From Yamagishiella unicocca (taxonomy: Eukaryota; Chlorophyta; Chlorophyceae; Chlamydomonadales; Volvocaceae): 64,000 nt of DNA. Both the position numbers and the translations under genes were made by a program. This document shows positions 53,401 to 63,259 of this stretch, piece by piece. The notes under the pieces were generated by a model. That model had not been told where the DNA came from. It saw only the letters and a list, made by a program, of their open reading frames with translations, and made no database searches. How positions within the stretch are numbered: position 1 is the first letter of the stretch; every line of letters begins with the position of its first letter. The stretch is from the NCBI GenBank assembly GCA_003116995.1, contig BDSL01000022.1, positions 248,001 to 312,000 on the forward strand, read 5' to 3'.

Positions 53401-56400
53401 CACCCCTAACCCGCCTCGGTCTCTGTGCCTCTCCTCCATTGTGTGTTCACCGAGCAGCGCTCCACTCCCAACCCTCCCCGGCTCCTCCCCGCAGGTGTCA
53501 TGCACGACAACAACCAGTACGTTCAGGCCGAGCAGATGTACATGCAGCTGCTGCAGCTGCACGCCGATCTGCACGGCGGCGGCGGCGCCAACAACCCCGG
53601 CAGCATCATGGCCATGAGCAAGCTGGCGGCGGTGCAGGCGGCGGACGGCAGGGACTGGGAGGCGGAGGCGACGCTCAAACGCGCACACGCGGCAGCCGTC
53701 AAGGTGGGCTGTGCGCGGGCGGGGCGGTTGGTTGCAGTTGGCTGTGCGCGGGCGGGGCGGGGCGGTTGGTTGCAGTTGGCTGCGCGCGGACGGGGCGGTT
53801 GGTTGCAGTTGGCTATGCGCGGGGCGGGGCGGTTGGTTGCAGTTGGCTATGCGCGGGGCGGGGCGGCTGGTTGCAACTGGCTGCGCGCGGACGGGGCGGT
53901 TGGTTGCAGTTCAGGTGGTGCGACACGTGTGGCACTGGGGGGATGGTGGGATTAGGGCTTCCGGGCCCCCAGCGCGTGTTGATGCCCCTCGCGCTCCTTC
54001 CGACCCCGTGTCGCGACCCCCTGAGCCCCGGACCCCTCGCCGCACCCGCCACCGGCGGCCCCCGCCCCCTACCCAGCACCCCCACACCCGCACCCGCACC
54101 CCGCCCCACCTGACCCCCTCCGCCGCACCCTCCCCCCACCCCGCCCCCCCCACCCCCGCACCCTGTCGAGTTACCGGTTCTTTCTCTTTTCTAAAACCCT
54201 AAAACCCTAAAACCCCCGCACCCTCCGCTGCCGACCCCCAGCTGTTCGGCTCCGAGCACCCCACCACCCAGGGCCTCAACCTCGACCTGGCCCGGCTGCT
54301 CATCCGGAGGAAGGACGCGGGCGACGTGCACCTGCGCGCCGCGGAGCAGCTCCTCCGCACCAGTCTGAGGCCCGCCCGAGTGGCGGCACCCGGCGGCAAG
54401 GCGGTGGGCGGCAAGGCGCCGCCGCCGCGCCACGCGTCAACCGGCGGGGACGACGTCAACGCCACGATAGCGGCGGAGGCGCAGGTGGGGCCGGCGCTTT
54501 GAGGGGGCTGTGGGGGCGGGGGCTGTGGGGTGAGTGGTGGTACGGGGACGTCCGCCGGCGTGGTACGGGGTTTGTACGTGGAGTGGGTCGAATGGGGACG
54601 AGGGCTGGCGGCGTGGGGCCGAGCAGCGGGCGGCCTGGCGCGAGGAGCTTCGCCGGGTTTTGCGTGGGTTTCGGAGCCGTGGCGGGGTGCGCATGGGCGT
54701 GCAGCAGGCCCAGCGACTGAGGGCCAGGGAGGCGGTCGCGACGCGGGCACTAGGCACCCCGCATCCCACCACAGCAACTCGGAGCCCACACACCGTTCCA
54801 GGCCCATGCCGGGCCAGGGCTGGGAAGTGGCTCGACGCGGATTGCTCAACGGCGGTCCCCGGTCGCCTGCTGGGCGGTGGCGGTGACGCCGTCCGTGCCG
54901 CTCCCTCGCGCCTGCTGCCGTGCAGATGCTGCTGGCGGAGCTGGTCACGCGGAGGGGCCGACACGAGGAGGCGGAGCGCCTGCTGACGCAGGTGGGCGGG
55001 GGGGGGGGGCGTGAAAACCGGTGACACGAAAAACGACAAGATAGTGGGCGCATGGTCGGCGGACAGCGAGGATGTGGGCGCATGCTGGAGCATTGGGACG
55101 GACGACCGGCAAACCTGGGGAGCCGGTTTCTTGGGGCTGCGGGGGGGGGGTTCGCTGGCTACTGCCTTGACCTCTTTGGGAGGGGGCCACGCCTTTTCTT
55201 CCGGGGAGAACAACTGGGAGTGATGATACCAGAACGGTAGCCCCCCGTGGCTGGTGGTGGCACGAAGCGTGTGGGTCAACGAGTGGAGGGCAGCGAGGTC
55301 GGCGAGCTAGGGCCCAGAGGGGAGATCAGCGATTGGAGCTAACGCGCATGACCGAGGATTGGCCGGCGGAGCAGGCGGCGATGCCGCAAGGCAGTCGGGC
55401 GGGGAGCTGGTTTCGGAGCGCTACCTAGTCGCCCGTACTCCAGTCGACCACCTATGCCCCCCGCTCCCGACCTCCCAGTCCACGGGCTGTGGCTGTCCTC
55501 AACCCTGTCCCCCCCCCTCCTGCGCTGCACCTTCCGCCGCCGCCGCCACCATCATGCGGTGCAGGCTCTGGAGGCCTTTACGCGCCACTACGGGGTCGAA
55601 CACGGGACCACTGTCCGCTGCATGTGCGCCCTGGCCACCAGCATGGCGCAGCGGGGGCGCACGTCCGTCGGGGAGCCCATGGCGCGGCGGGCGGTGGCGG
55701 CAGCCACTGCAGTGCACGGAGAGGTGCATCCCACGGTGGCGGCGTGCTGGGTGGCGCTGGGAGGTGGGTCGGCGGGTCGGTGGGTCGGTGGGTCGGTGGG
55801 TCGGTGAGTTTAGGGTTTTAGGGTGCAGGCGGGTGGGGGTAGTATGGGGGCCTGGCTGAGGTGGGAGCTGACGCGCTGGAGGCGGGCCCGCCCGGCCGGT
55901 GTGTCGTGGCAGGGCGGGGGCGCCGGTGCCGGTGCCTTTGGGGGAGACGGGGGATCAGTAGCGGTGGTGGTGGTGGTGGTGGTGGCGGCGTTGGCGGTGG
56001 GGCGCCCGCTGGGCCTGCCTTTCACATCATCAGCGCGGCTACCGGTATCCGGCGTGCGATTTCGGCGGAATGTTGCTGCCCGGTTTGGAAGCTGCCACCC
56101 CGGTCCCCACTGCAAGCTGCCCAGCAGCCGGCCGCCCCCCGCCGTGTGGCCCCTCCCGTTCGTCGGTTGACGCCATCAAGCCTCCCCGACTGGACGAACC
56201 CCTCGGGCCCCCTGACCCCCTCCGCCCCCCTGACCCCCTCCGCACCCCTGACCCCCTCCGCCCCCCTGACCCCCGCCTCCCCCCTGATCCGCTCCCCCTG
56301 CTGGCGCCACCCTGCGGTCCTGCCACTCCGCCAGACAACCTCGCCACCAAGTCGGACCACTTCGAGGCGCAGAGCATGTACCGGTCGGCCTACCGCATCC

Positions 56401-56495
56401 TGGTCACGGTGAACGGGCCGGAGGATGAGGAGACGTTGCGCGTGAGCCGGCTGGTGGAGCAGCTGGAGAAGGAAGTGGGCTGGGTGCAGGAGTGA
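50403..56495 (+). CDS. TPR-repeat protein (kinesin-light-chain/NPHP3-like), 5' end missing
   Basis: Eleven exons in phase: 50403-50639, 51385-51522, 52044-52175, 52365-52465, 52876-52949, 53090-53218, 53495-53703, 54242-54484, 54926-54991, 55565-55763, 56335-56495; at least 562 residues. The first listed exon starts at an acceptor (CCCTGCAG), so an upstream exon is missing. Paired helices of the 42-residue TPR type recur: KPREALSLCLHAHTLQ, LGRLPQAEVMAKHA, YDEAARLFRQALNTRKRVLG, YVQAEQMYMQLLQLHADLHG, GRHEEAERLLTQALEAFTRHYG and FEAQSMYRSAYRILVTVNGP. Each is followed by the HP/DT-type spacer typical of kinesin light chain and NPHP3. Such proteins are protein-interaction scaffolds, often ciliary or motor-linked in algae; no effector domain is seen. 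Introns are unusually rich in repeats and telomere-like units. Confidence 0.82.
51045..51060. repeat. Short interstitial telomere-like repeat
   Basis: AAAAACCCTAAAACCC, about one and a half CCCTAAAA units, in the intron 50640-51384 of the TPR gene. Confidence 0.6.
51922..51990 (+). mobile_element. Intron-end family type B, sense, before an acceptor
   Basis: TCTCCAGCATGCATCCTCCA, then AAACGGTTTCTCACGCGTAC and ACGGGTTTCCCTCG, ending 53 bp before the acceptor at 52043 of the TPR gene. A diverged copy of the block at 61637-61750. Confidence 0.65.
52471..52496 (-). mobile_element. Intron-end family type C, antisense, at a donor
   Basis: GGGTTCGAGGAAGACCCGTG then GATGCC begins five bases past the splice donor (intron 52466-52875) of the TPR gene. 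Confidence 0.7.
53273..53395 (+). mobile_element. MITE-like element with inverted ends and an internal type A core
   Basis: The left end GAGGAAGACCCGTGGATGC (53279-53297) is the inverse of the right end GCATCCACGGGTCTTCCTC (53370-53388), a perfect 19-bp inverted repeat. Between them lies type A, CATGCCGTGTAACCCGGTCC then TTATGCCACCCC. The whole block sits inside the TPR intron 53219-53494. No coding capacity, so it would be non-autonomous. Confidence 0.8.
53704..53910 (+). repeat. 33-bp minisatellite in a TPR-gene intron
   Basis: About six units containing GGGGCGGTTGGTTGCAGTTG and GCTGTGCGCGGGC start immediately after the donor at 53704. Confidence 0.92.
54164..54217 (+). repeat. Type A core followed by interstitial telomere repeat
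   Basis: TGTCGAGTTACCGGTTCTTT is followed by three CCCTAAAA units (54194-54217) shortly before the acceptor at 54241. CCCTAAAA is the Chlamydomonas telomere unit (TTTTAGGG on the other strand). Confidence 0.85.
55011..55030 (-). mobile_element. Intron-end family type A, antisense, after a donor
   Basis: GTGAAAACCGGTGACACGAA (reverse complement TTCGTGTCACCGGTTTTCAC) lies 20 bp past the donor of the TPR intron 54992-55564. Confidence 0.6.
55807..55824. repeat. Interstitial telomere-like repeat, opposite orientation
   Basis: AGTTTAGGGTTTTAGGGT, about two TTTTAGGG units, 44 bp past the donor of the TPR intron 55764-56334. Orientation is opposite to the block at 54194. Confidence 0.8.
56205..56285 (+). 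repeat. 15-bp C-rich tandem repeat
   Basis: CCCCCTGACCCCCTCCG-like units occur about five times in the last TPR intron, upstream of the acceptor at 56334. Confidence 0.85.
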
Positions 56496-59400
56496 GGCAC
56501 CTGGGGGGTGAGGGGGGAGCGGGACATGGCGAGGGGGGTGGGGGTGCAAGGGAAACCCGAGCAAGGGAAACATGGCGGAGGGGGGAGCAGGCCATTCAAA
56601 TGCATTGCTGGGGCATGCAGGATTGCAGGCATGGGTTTGGATTGGATAGGCTGGGGTGCGGGGGCCGGTTGGGGGTTACCGCTACGTGGCTCATGGGTCG
56701 CTGCCTGGTGGCCCCGGCGGTGGGTCCTTCGCGGGGATCTTCCTATGCACTGCCGTTGTGAGGGGCGGCGGTATAGGCATGTCCGGAGGCGGTGGGGGCA
56801 TGTCCGGAGGCGGTTGAGACGCGGCCATTTGCTGTCTATACGCGGGCGGAGAGCGTGCTGTTGATGAGGCAGGGCAAGTTGGTGAGGCCGAGGAAGTTGG
56901 CGGGCGCCGCGCAGAAGGAAAGATCGCGTTGGCTGTTGAGGCGCATCGTTGACCGATCAGCAGCACAGGCACAAGCAGCCGCCGGCTCTTGTGCCGTATT
57001 GGAAGGCCGCCGAGGTGACGTGTACGGCGCAAAAGGGAATGCTCCGATTACCCCAGCGGAGTGAGGTTCGGCGCATCCGCCGCGCCCTGCCCTTCTCTAC
57101 TCGCTCCCCCTCTCCTCAGACGTGAGGCACTTGCGTTGGGTGTCGGGGGCGGCAGTGTGGAAACGCACTGCCGCCCCACTAGCTGACGTGTCGCCCGGCG
57201 GCCATGTCGCGCGCGCCGTAGCAAACTACGGCGCGGCGATGCCGTACACCTGCGTGGCCGGCTGGCTGGTCCTGTGAGCGGCGCGTTTTGTGGCGACCGG
57301 GCGCGGGGCCCTATGGCGCCGGCGGTGGTGGCAGCAACTGGGCCCAGCCTGATGAGCTTGGTCGTTGCGCTTCACCGGCCGGCCTTTGCTCAGCAGCGCG
57401 TGGCCCTCCCGGCGTCGCCACCGGCCACTTTGGGACGTTGAAAGGAGAACCCGTGTGGCCACTTTGGGGGGCTCGCGGGTGTGTGCTGGCGCTCATGAAG
57501 ACCGACGAGGGCGACCCCGACGCTAGTTGCGGCGCATCCGCCGCGTCCTTCCTAAACACTTGCTACGGCGCCCAGTGAGGTCATTTGGCGTTTTCCTGGC
57601 GCATCGCTGCCAGATCACACCACTCGGCGTCTTACCCTGTCGAACGGACATGGTCGCTTAGGGCAGAGGCCGCGGGCGTCATAGCCGTGGCGCTCTACGG
57701 CGCAATAGCGACTTGCGCTGTCCTGGCCTGCCCTGCGTGTCTGGCAGTGGCTGGCAGGCAGGCTATGGCCTATGGTTGGCTGGCTGGCTGTGGCTGTCTA
57801 GCAAAGGCTGGTTGGCTTTAATTGGTTGGCTGGTTAATCGCTTGGTTGGCTGGGCCCGTCAGTAGGATAAGCGAGGAGCACGTACGTGTGTGTGTTGGGG
57901 TGGATGGGCGCTGATTGCGGCCGCGACATGTATAATTTTGCGCACTGAGCTCCGGTGGTGCGCTTCCCGGCGGCCACAGACCCGCGTTTGACTCTGCCCG
58001 TTACGCTAATCCGCTTAGATAGGGGGTGGTCGGGAGTAGTGGGGTGGTGCTGGCGTCTCTACCTAACTGGGCGTAGTTGCGGCGCATCCGCTGCGTCCTG
58101 ACCTGCAGGCTCGGCTGCGCGGCGCGCGGCGCGTGACGCGTGACGTTTCCTTCGTGACGACTCGTGCTTTCGCATCACCACAGCAAGCAAGCAAACACCA
58201 CGACCCGCGGTCCGCGGCTGCACGCTGCGCCGTCCTGGCGGCGTCGAGTTGCGCTGGCGGCGTGGGGGCTCGTGCGACGCGAGCAGCTATCGCCGCGACC
58301 GCCAATGGTTGGCGGTCGTTTCGTGACGAACGCCATTCAGCTTTGCAGCGGCACAGGCCTCGGGCCGTGCCGCTCGCAATGGAACTACTGCCTAGTCGGG
58401 GGGGCAGGCCGTGGCCCCAGCCCGCTCGGCATGCAAAGAAGTACTGGTAAGTAGCTTTATTTGTTCAATGTTCATTTATGTGTTTCGGTCGTACGATGCC
58501 TCCTCAGATGCCCTTGCATGCTTTGCATTGTCGTACTGAATGCCGTCCGTACACTGGCTGGCGGGAGTAGGCGCAGAGCAGAGCACCTTTCGTGTGCAGT
58601 CGGCTGACACGTGCTACCACAGTGTTGTGGGTTGGGTTCGGGGCAAGGGATCAACGGCTGCGATGAGATGCATCGCGCCTGCATGCGCGCCTGAGATCTT
58701 GGGGAGGCCGTGGCTATGACCGTACGATTTGTTTTGTTCTGGAACTTGAATCTTGGAAGGCATCCGTCTCGAAGATCACGCCACGAGCCCTCTCGTGGCT
58801 GAACAGGGGTATGTTGGCGCCGGAGATGCCTGCGCCTCCGTGCCTTGAAGTACGGCAGTTTGCACTCGTGGCTGTTTAGATTGGGGACAGGCCAAGCAGC
58901 AGTTGTTGCTGTGCGGGTCGGGTTGGGGGAAGGGCGCGTAGCATTTAGCGCGGCAGTGGATTGATGGGCCGCTGGTATTGAATGCACGTTCTCGTGGGTA
59001 GCCAGCCTGTGCATGGTGCATGTGTTGGGTGGCTGTCGTCCAGGGAACTTCATCCGATTAAGGAAGTGGGATGCGGCTTTTGGTGTCCAAATGGTGCTGG
59101 CGATGGGAGGCCTGAAGGCGCGAAACGTATGTCACGCGTCGCGGGTCGGGACCTTCAAGATGCGACCATTTGTTTCGTCGGCCCTGAATACCCCGTGCAA
59201 ATGGGTATCAGGTCGTCGGTGCGGGCCAAGGCATGTTGGCTAAGAGACTGCGTTCGGCGGTGGGCGTCCTAGGGTGTGCGACGCACGTTCGGTACCACAC
59301 TGGCTTACCCGCCAAGCAGCAGTAGCCGCGAAGCAGCATATAACTGAACATGCGAGTGTGTAATTCTTATTTTCCACGTATACCCGCCCGTTTAACTCAT

Positions 59401-60034
59401 AAACGCAAACGAGTTGATCAAAAGTGTAACAATCGAGTCTCTAAGAACTATTGCCTCTTGAGAGCTGTGTGAATAAGCACAGTGTACCTGTACAATCGTG
59501 GAGTGGTGATGGGACCTACGAGCTTGGCACAACCCAGGGTTTCAGCTACGCGCAAGTTAGGTCTTAGCCGTTGCGTAATGGCGTCAACACCTCAACAGTA
59601 CTCAATAGGCTTCATCCAGCTTCGTGTCGAATAGTGCAGCATCTCAACGTAACGCCAGTCCGTGGACCATTCAATATTGATTCGCGGCGTAATTGGAAGT
59701 AGTGGATGACTGCATGACTCGCCTTAACGGACCTTTCTAACGGTGACATTTCATGTTTTGCCGCTCGAAAGCAGCCTATTCTCTGCGCCTTGAAGTTTAG
59801 ATCCAATACCACGCGCAAGTCAGCCCTTCCATAGCTAGGCAGCCCGACTCGAAACCTCGCCAACGTTCTCCAGCGCGTTTCATTGCTGTATTAGCGCTGC
59901 GTGGGCAATTATTACGGTCCACAAGCATCTCGAAGGCGGAGCTCTTCTGGGAATCCTTCTGCACGTTCGTGCACGGTTGTGCACTTACACTTACCTACAG
60001 CAACGCCACGCGCTGCATCTAGGAGGAAAACATT
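56496..60034. other. 3.5-kb gene-poor region with hairpins
   Basis: No protein domain or exon chain recognised on either strand. Two perfect 10-bp inverted repeats are present: CGCGCCGTAG-caaa-CTACGGCGCG (57212-57235) and CGACCGCCAA-tgg-TTGGCGGTCG (58296-58318). The motif GGCGCATCCGC(C/T)GCG occurs at about 57071, 57532 and 58081. It may be an old decayed transposon or non-coding sequence. Confidence 0.4.
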
Positions 60035-63000
60035 ATGCAAGTAAGGAAGGCGGTCTTACTGAAGGAAGTCGGTGGGAGGCCTTGGTACGTTATGCAAGCT
60101 TTTAAAGCGCGCCGTTCGCAAACCCTTGCAGGAGAAAACGGCTTTGCAGGCATCTTTAAGTGGCGTCAGCACTCCCAATGAGCCACCCGCCTGGAGTGCC
60201 TCCAGTTCTAGCGACGCCAGCGCAAGCTCCTCCAGCCTCACCGCCGATGGTGTCACAGCCGAGCAGGTTGACTACGTGCGGAGCCGCCTGGAGGCTGGAT
60301 TGAACGCGGACGATGCCACCATGCGACGATTTATTCGCGCAACGGGCGGCAACCTCTCCCTGGTGAGTTGAAACCGTGTCCCGCCCGTTGCACAGCGACG
60401 GGAGCAAGCCGGCTGACACCCCCTTGTCGCATCCTACCACCCGTCCGCAGTCCATCAAGCGCCTGAACACCACCCTCGCCTGGCGATCAAAGGTCCTGCC
60501 CGAGCAGGTCGTCTGTCACGCCTGCGCCCGCGACCCCAGGTACGGTTCCTTTTACGATTACGTTTCAAACCCCAGAGCCCAGCGGATCCAGTGGATCCAG
60601 CTCCGCGGCCCTGGATTAACCCCCTGGCCTCTCCTTCACGCTCCTCACACTCCTCCTGCCGGCCTGGGGGCCTTGGCGCCCAGCTCTGCGTGCCTAATCG
60701 CCCCCAACCCCGTTACCCCCGACCCCCGCGCGGCCTTCCTGAGCTCCGCTATACGACCTCGCCGAGCCTTCCCCTGACGAGGACGCCCCGACCCTTGCAA
60801 CGCACGGCTTGCAGCCCCCGCCCTCACACCACCGCCACCGCCCCGGCCCCCCCACCGCCGTCTCCTCGAACCCCCCCCCCGTCTCCCCCTCCCCCAGGCA
60901 GCACTACATGCACGTGGTGGGGTACTGCAAACGAGGCCGTCCCATCATCTACAGCTGCTTGGAGCTGGCGCGAAACAGGGTGTTCGAGGACAACCGCGAC
61001 CACATGATCCAGACGTTTGAGTGGGTAAGCAAGCGAGTGCTCCCTGCCGCCCAGCCGCCACCCTGACAGCCCATTTCATGCCTTCTTTTTCACTTGCCTC
61101 CGCCGACCGGCCGCCGAACCACGGCACTGCAGCCGCCATGGGGCTCCCCCCCCCGGTCTTCCTCGAACCCCCGGGGCTGGCCGGGGTTCTTGTATTGTAA
61201 CACCCGGGCGGACCAACACCCCCGGCCACCTTCCTGACGCGCCGCTGATCTGATGCCTTCCCCCCCTGGTGCCCGCCGCCGCCACCCCGCAGGCCACCAA
61301 GTGCATGCAGCCGGGCGCGGAGCAGTGGATCTGGGTGTGTGACTTCAAGGGCTTCGGCATGGCTGACGTGAACCCCAAGCTAGCGAAGGTAGGTCGGGAA
61401 AGCCGCGGGTAGCGAGGTAGGCGAGTGGGTGTGGGTGTACGGCGCCAGCCTCGTGGGCCCCGGATCTACGAATCCTTACGGCGCTGCAGGGAGGGCAGTA
61501 TCCTGCATCACCTGGGCCCGGTTTCCCTCCTGGCGACTCAGTCCTTGACAGCACTATGACCACCCTCAAAAGGCCCCAGCCGCCACCGAAACACCTCGCT
61601 CTCCCCCCGCCTGGCAGCCGCTGCCGCTTCGCTTAGCCGCCGAAGGTCGACATACGACCTCCGTCTTTAGTTTTGTCAACCAAGTTCTCCAGCATGCATC
61701 TCGAAACGTCTGTTCTAAACGATTTGTGTCGCATCCACGGTTTTTCTTCCTTTTACCTCCCCCCCCTCCCTCTCCGCCGCCCGCAGCTGTTCCTGGACCT
61801 GAGCGCCGAGCACTACCCGGAGCGGCTGGGCCTGTTCCTGGTGGTGGATGCGCCGTCGCTGTTCGGGCTGCTTTGGAGGGCCATCTCCCCCTTCGTCGAC
61901 CCGAAGACTTACAAGAAGATCAGGTGGGCGGAGACGCGCATGTGCCGTGCGTGGGGCGTCGGGGGTGGCCCGCCGCTGCTGACTGGTGTACCGGACAGTA
62001 GGGCGCAGCTCTGGGGCGGCGGTGGTTGCATACAGCAGGGAGGGAATGGTGGGGGTGCGGGGCATTGACGCGCGACAGCGCTTCGGTCGCTGCCCGTTTC
62101 GCCCACGTGTGGATACGACATCGCACACTGTAGTGTACGGGTGGCCGGCCGCGCTACGCAACTTCGCCACTTAAGGCGGCGTGTGCCACCTCGGTGTGCG
62201 CTGGTGAGGGCTCGGCGGGGACCGACCCACGCCTCCGCAGCCAGCGTCTCCGCCTTGCCCAACCCTGACCTGACTCGCGTGCCCTCTGTCTCCCTCCGCC
62301 GGCCTCACCCTCCTCGCCCTGCCCTCCCTCCGCCGCCTCACCCTCCTCGCCCTGCCCTCCCTCCGCCGGCCTGGCCACCCACCTGGCCACAGGTTTCTGC
62401 CATTCGACGCGGATAAACCCGCAAACGTGGCCAAGAGCCGCCTCAAGGCCGAGATGGACCTGCACTTCGACCCCGTCACCACCGCCTGGATGATCGACGA
62501 GATGAACGAAAACCGGAACAAAGCCAAGGTGAGGAAGCGAAAGCCGCAGCACCGCGTCAGGTGTCTGTCCTGCCCTTCCGGGTCGCCTCGGTGCTGGTGC
62601 ATAGTTGCTGTACCATCGCCGTACAATTAGGAAAGCGGGAGGGACGAACGGGACGATGTAGGACGGGCGCTAGTCCGGTGGCCGCTCAACGCAACTGACT
62701 GCTGCTGGCCCGGCCCGGTATTCGACACACACGTATTCGACATACACGGGCAGGGTAGCTGCCCGAGGCCAGCGGCCCGGCGGCGCCGGGCCTGCGCCGG
62801 GCGTCAGGCCCGGCTCGATATGTAACCATTTCCCTTTCTCCCCCCCCCCCACACACACTCAGCATTTTTAAAACACACACACCGTCCTTCATGCAACTCG
62901 CCGTCGCCCTCCTTCCCCGCCCTCCTCAGGTTGCCCAAAAGCAGTACAACATGTTTAGCATTTACGAGCAGGCGCTCGAAGGGGCGCTGTGTGATGGTCA

Positions 63001-63259
63001 CGAGCACAAGTTCTGCCACCACGGCCACCTGGCGGACAGCAAGCAGCCACCGGCAGCAGCCGCAGCCGGCGGCGGCGGCGGCGACGCGGGCGGCGAGGTC
63101 CCGGCCAACACAGTGCATGCGCACAGCCACTCGTGCTCCCCCCCCGTCGTGCTAGCCGAGGACGCGCGCATCCACAACCTGATGGGAACCCCAGGGCTGC
63201 TGCACACCTTCAACATGAACCCCGAGCTGCTGCTTCCGCAGGCGACCGCCAGCGTGTGA
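60035..63259 (+). CDS. CRAL-TRIO (Sec14-like) lipid-binding domain protein
   Basis: Eight exons in phase: 60035-60040, 60132-60362, 60451-60539, 60898-61024, 61293-61388, 61787-61923, 62393-62528, 62930-63259; 383 residues. After a Ser-rich start, a CRAL-TRIO N-type helical segment (MRRFIRATGGNLSLSIKRL, about 66-85) leads into the lipid-binding domain at about 109-260: YMHVVGYCKRGRPIIYSCLE, WIWVCDFKGFGMADVN, HYPERLGLFLVVDAPSLFGL, FVDPKTYKKIRFLP. This family binds phosphoinositides, tocopherols or retinoids in a hydrophobic pocket and moves them between membranes. The C-terminal tail is rich in His and Cys (CDGHEHKFCHHGH, HAHSHSC) and could bind metal. The proposed first exon is only ATG CAA; it is in phase and followed by GTAAGG but needs transcript support. 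Confidence 0.87.
61151..61172 (+). repeat. Intron-end family type C core
   Basis: CGGTCTTCCTCGAACCCCC, sense to the CRAL-TRIO gene, in the intron 61025-61292. Confidence 0.5.
61637..61750 (+). mobile_element. Intron-end family type B, sense, before an acceptor
   Basis: From GCCGCCGAAGGTCGACATAC through CAAGTTCTCCAGCATGCATC to GCATCCACGGTTTTTCTTCC, closely matching 23943-24058 in the LRR gene over more than 100 bp. It ends 36 bp before the acceptor at 61786. Confidence 0.8.
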
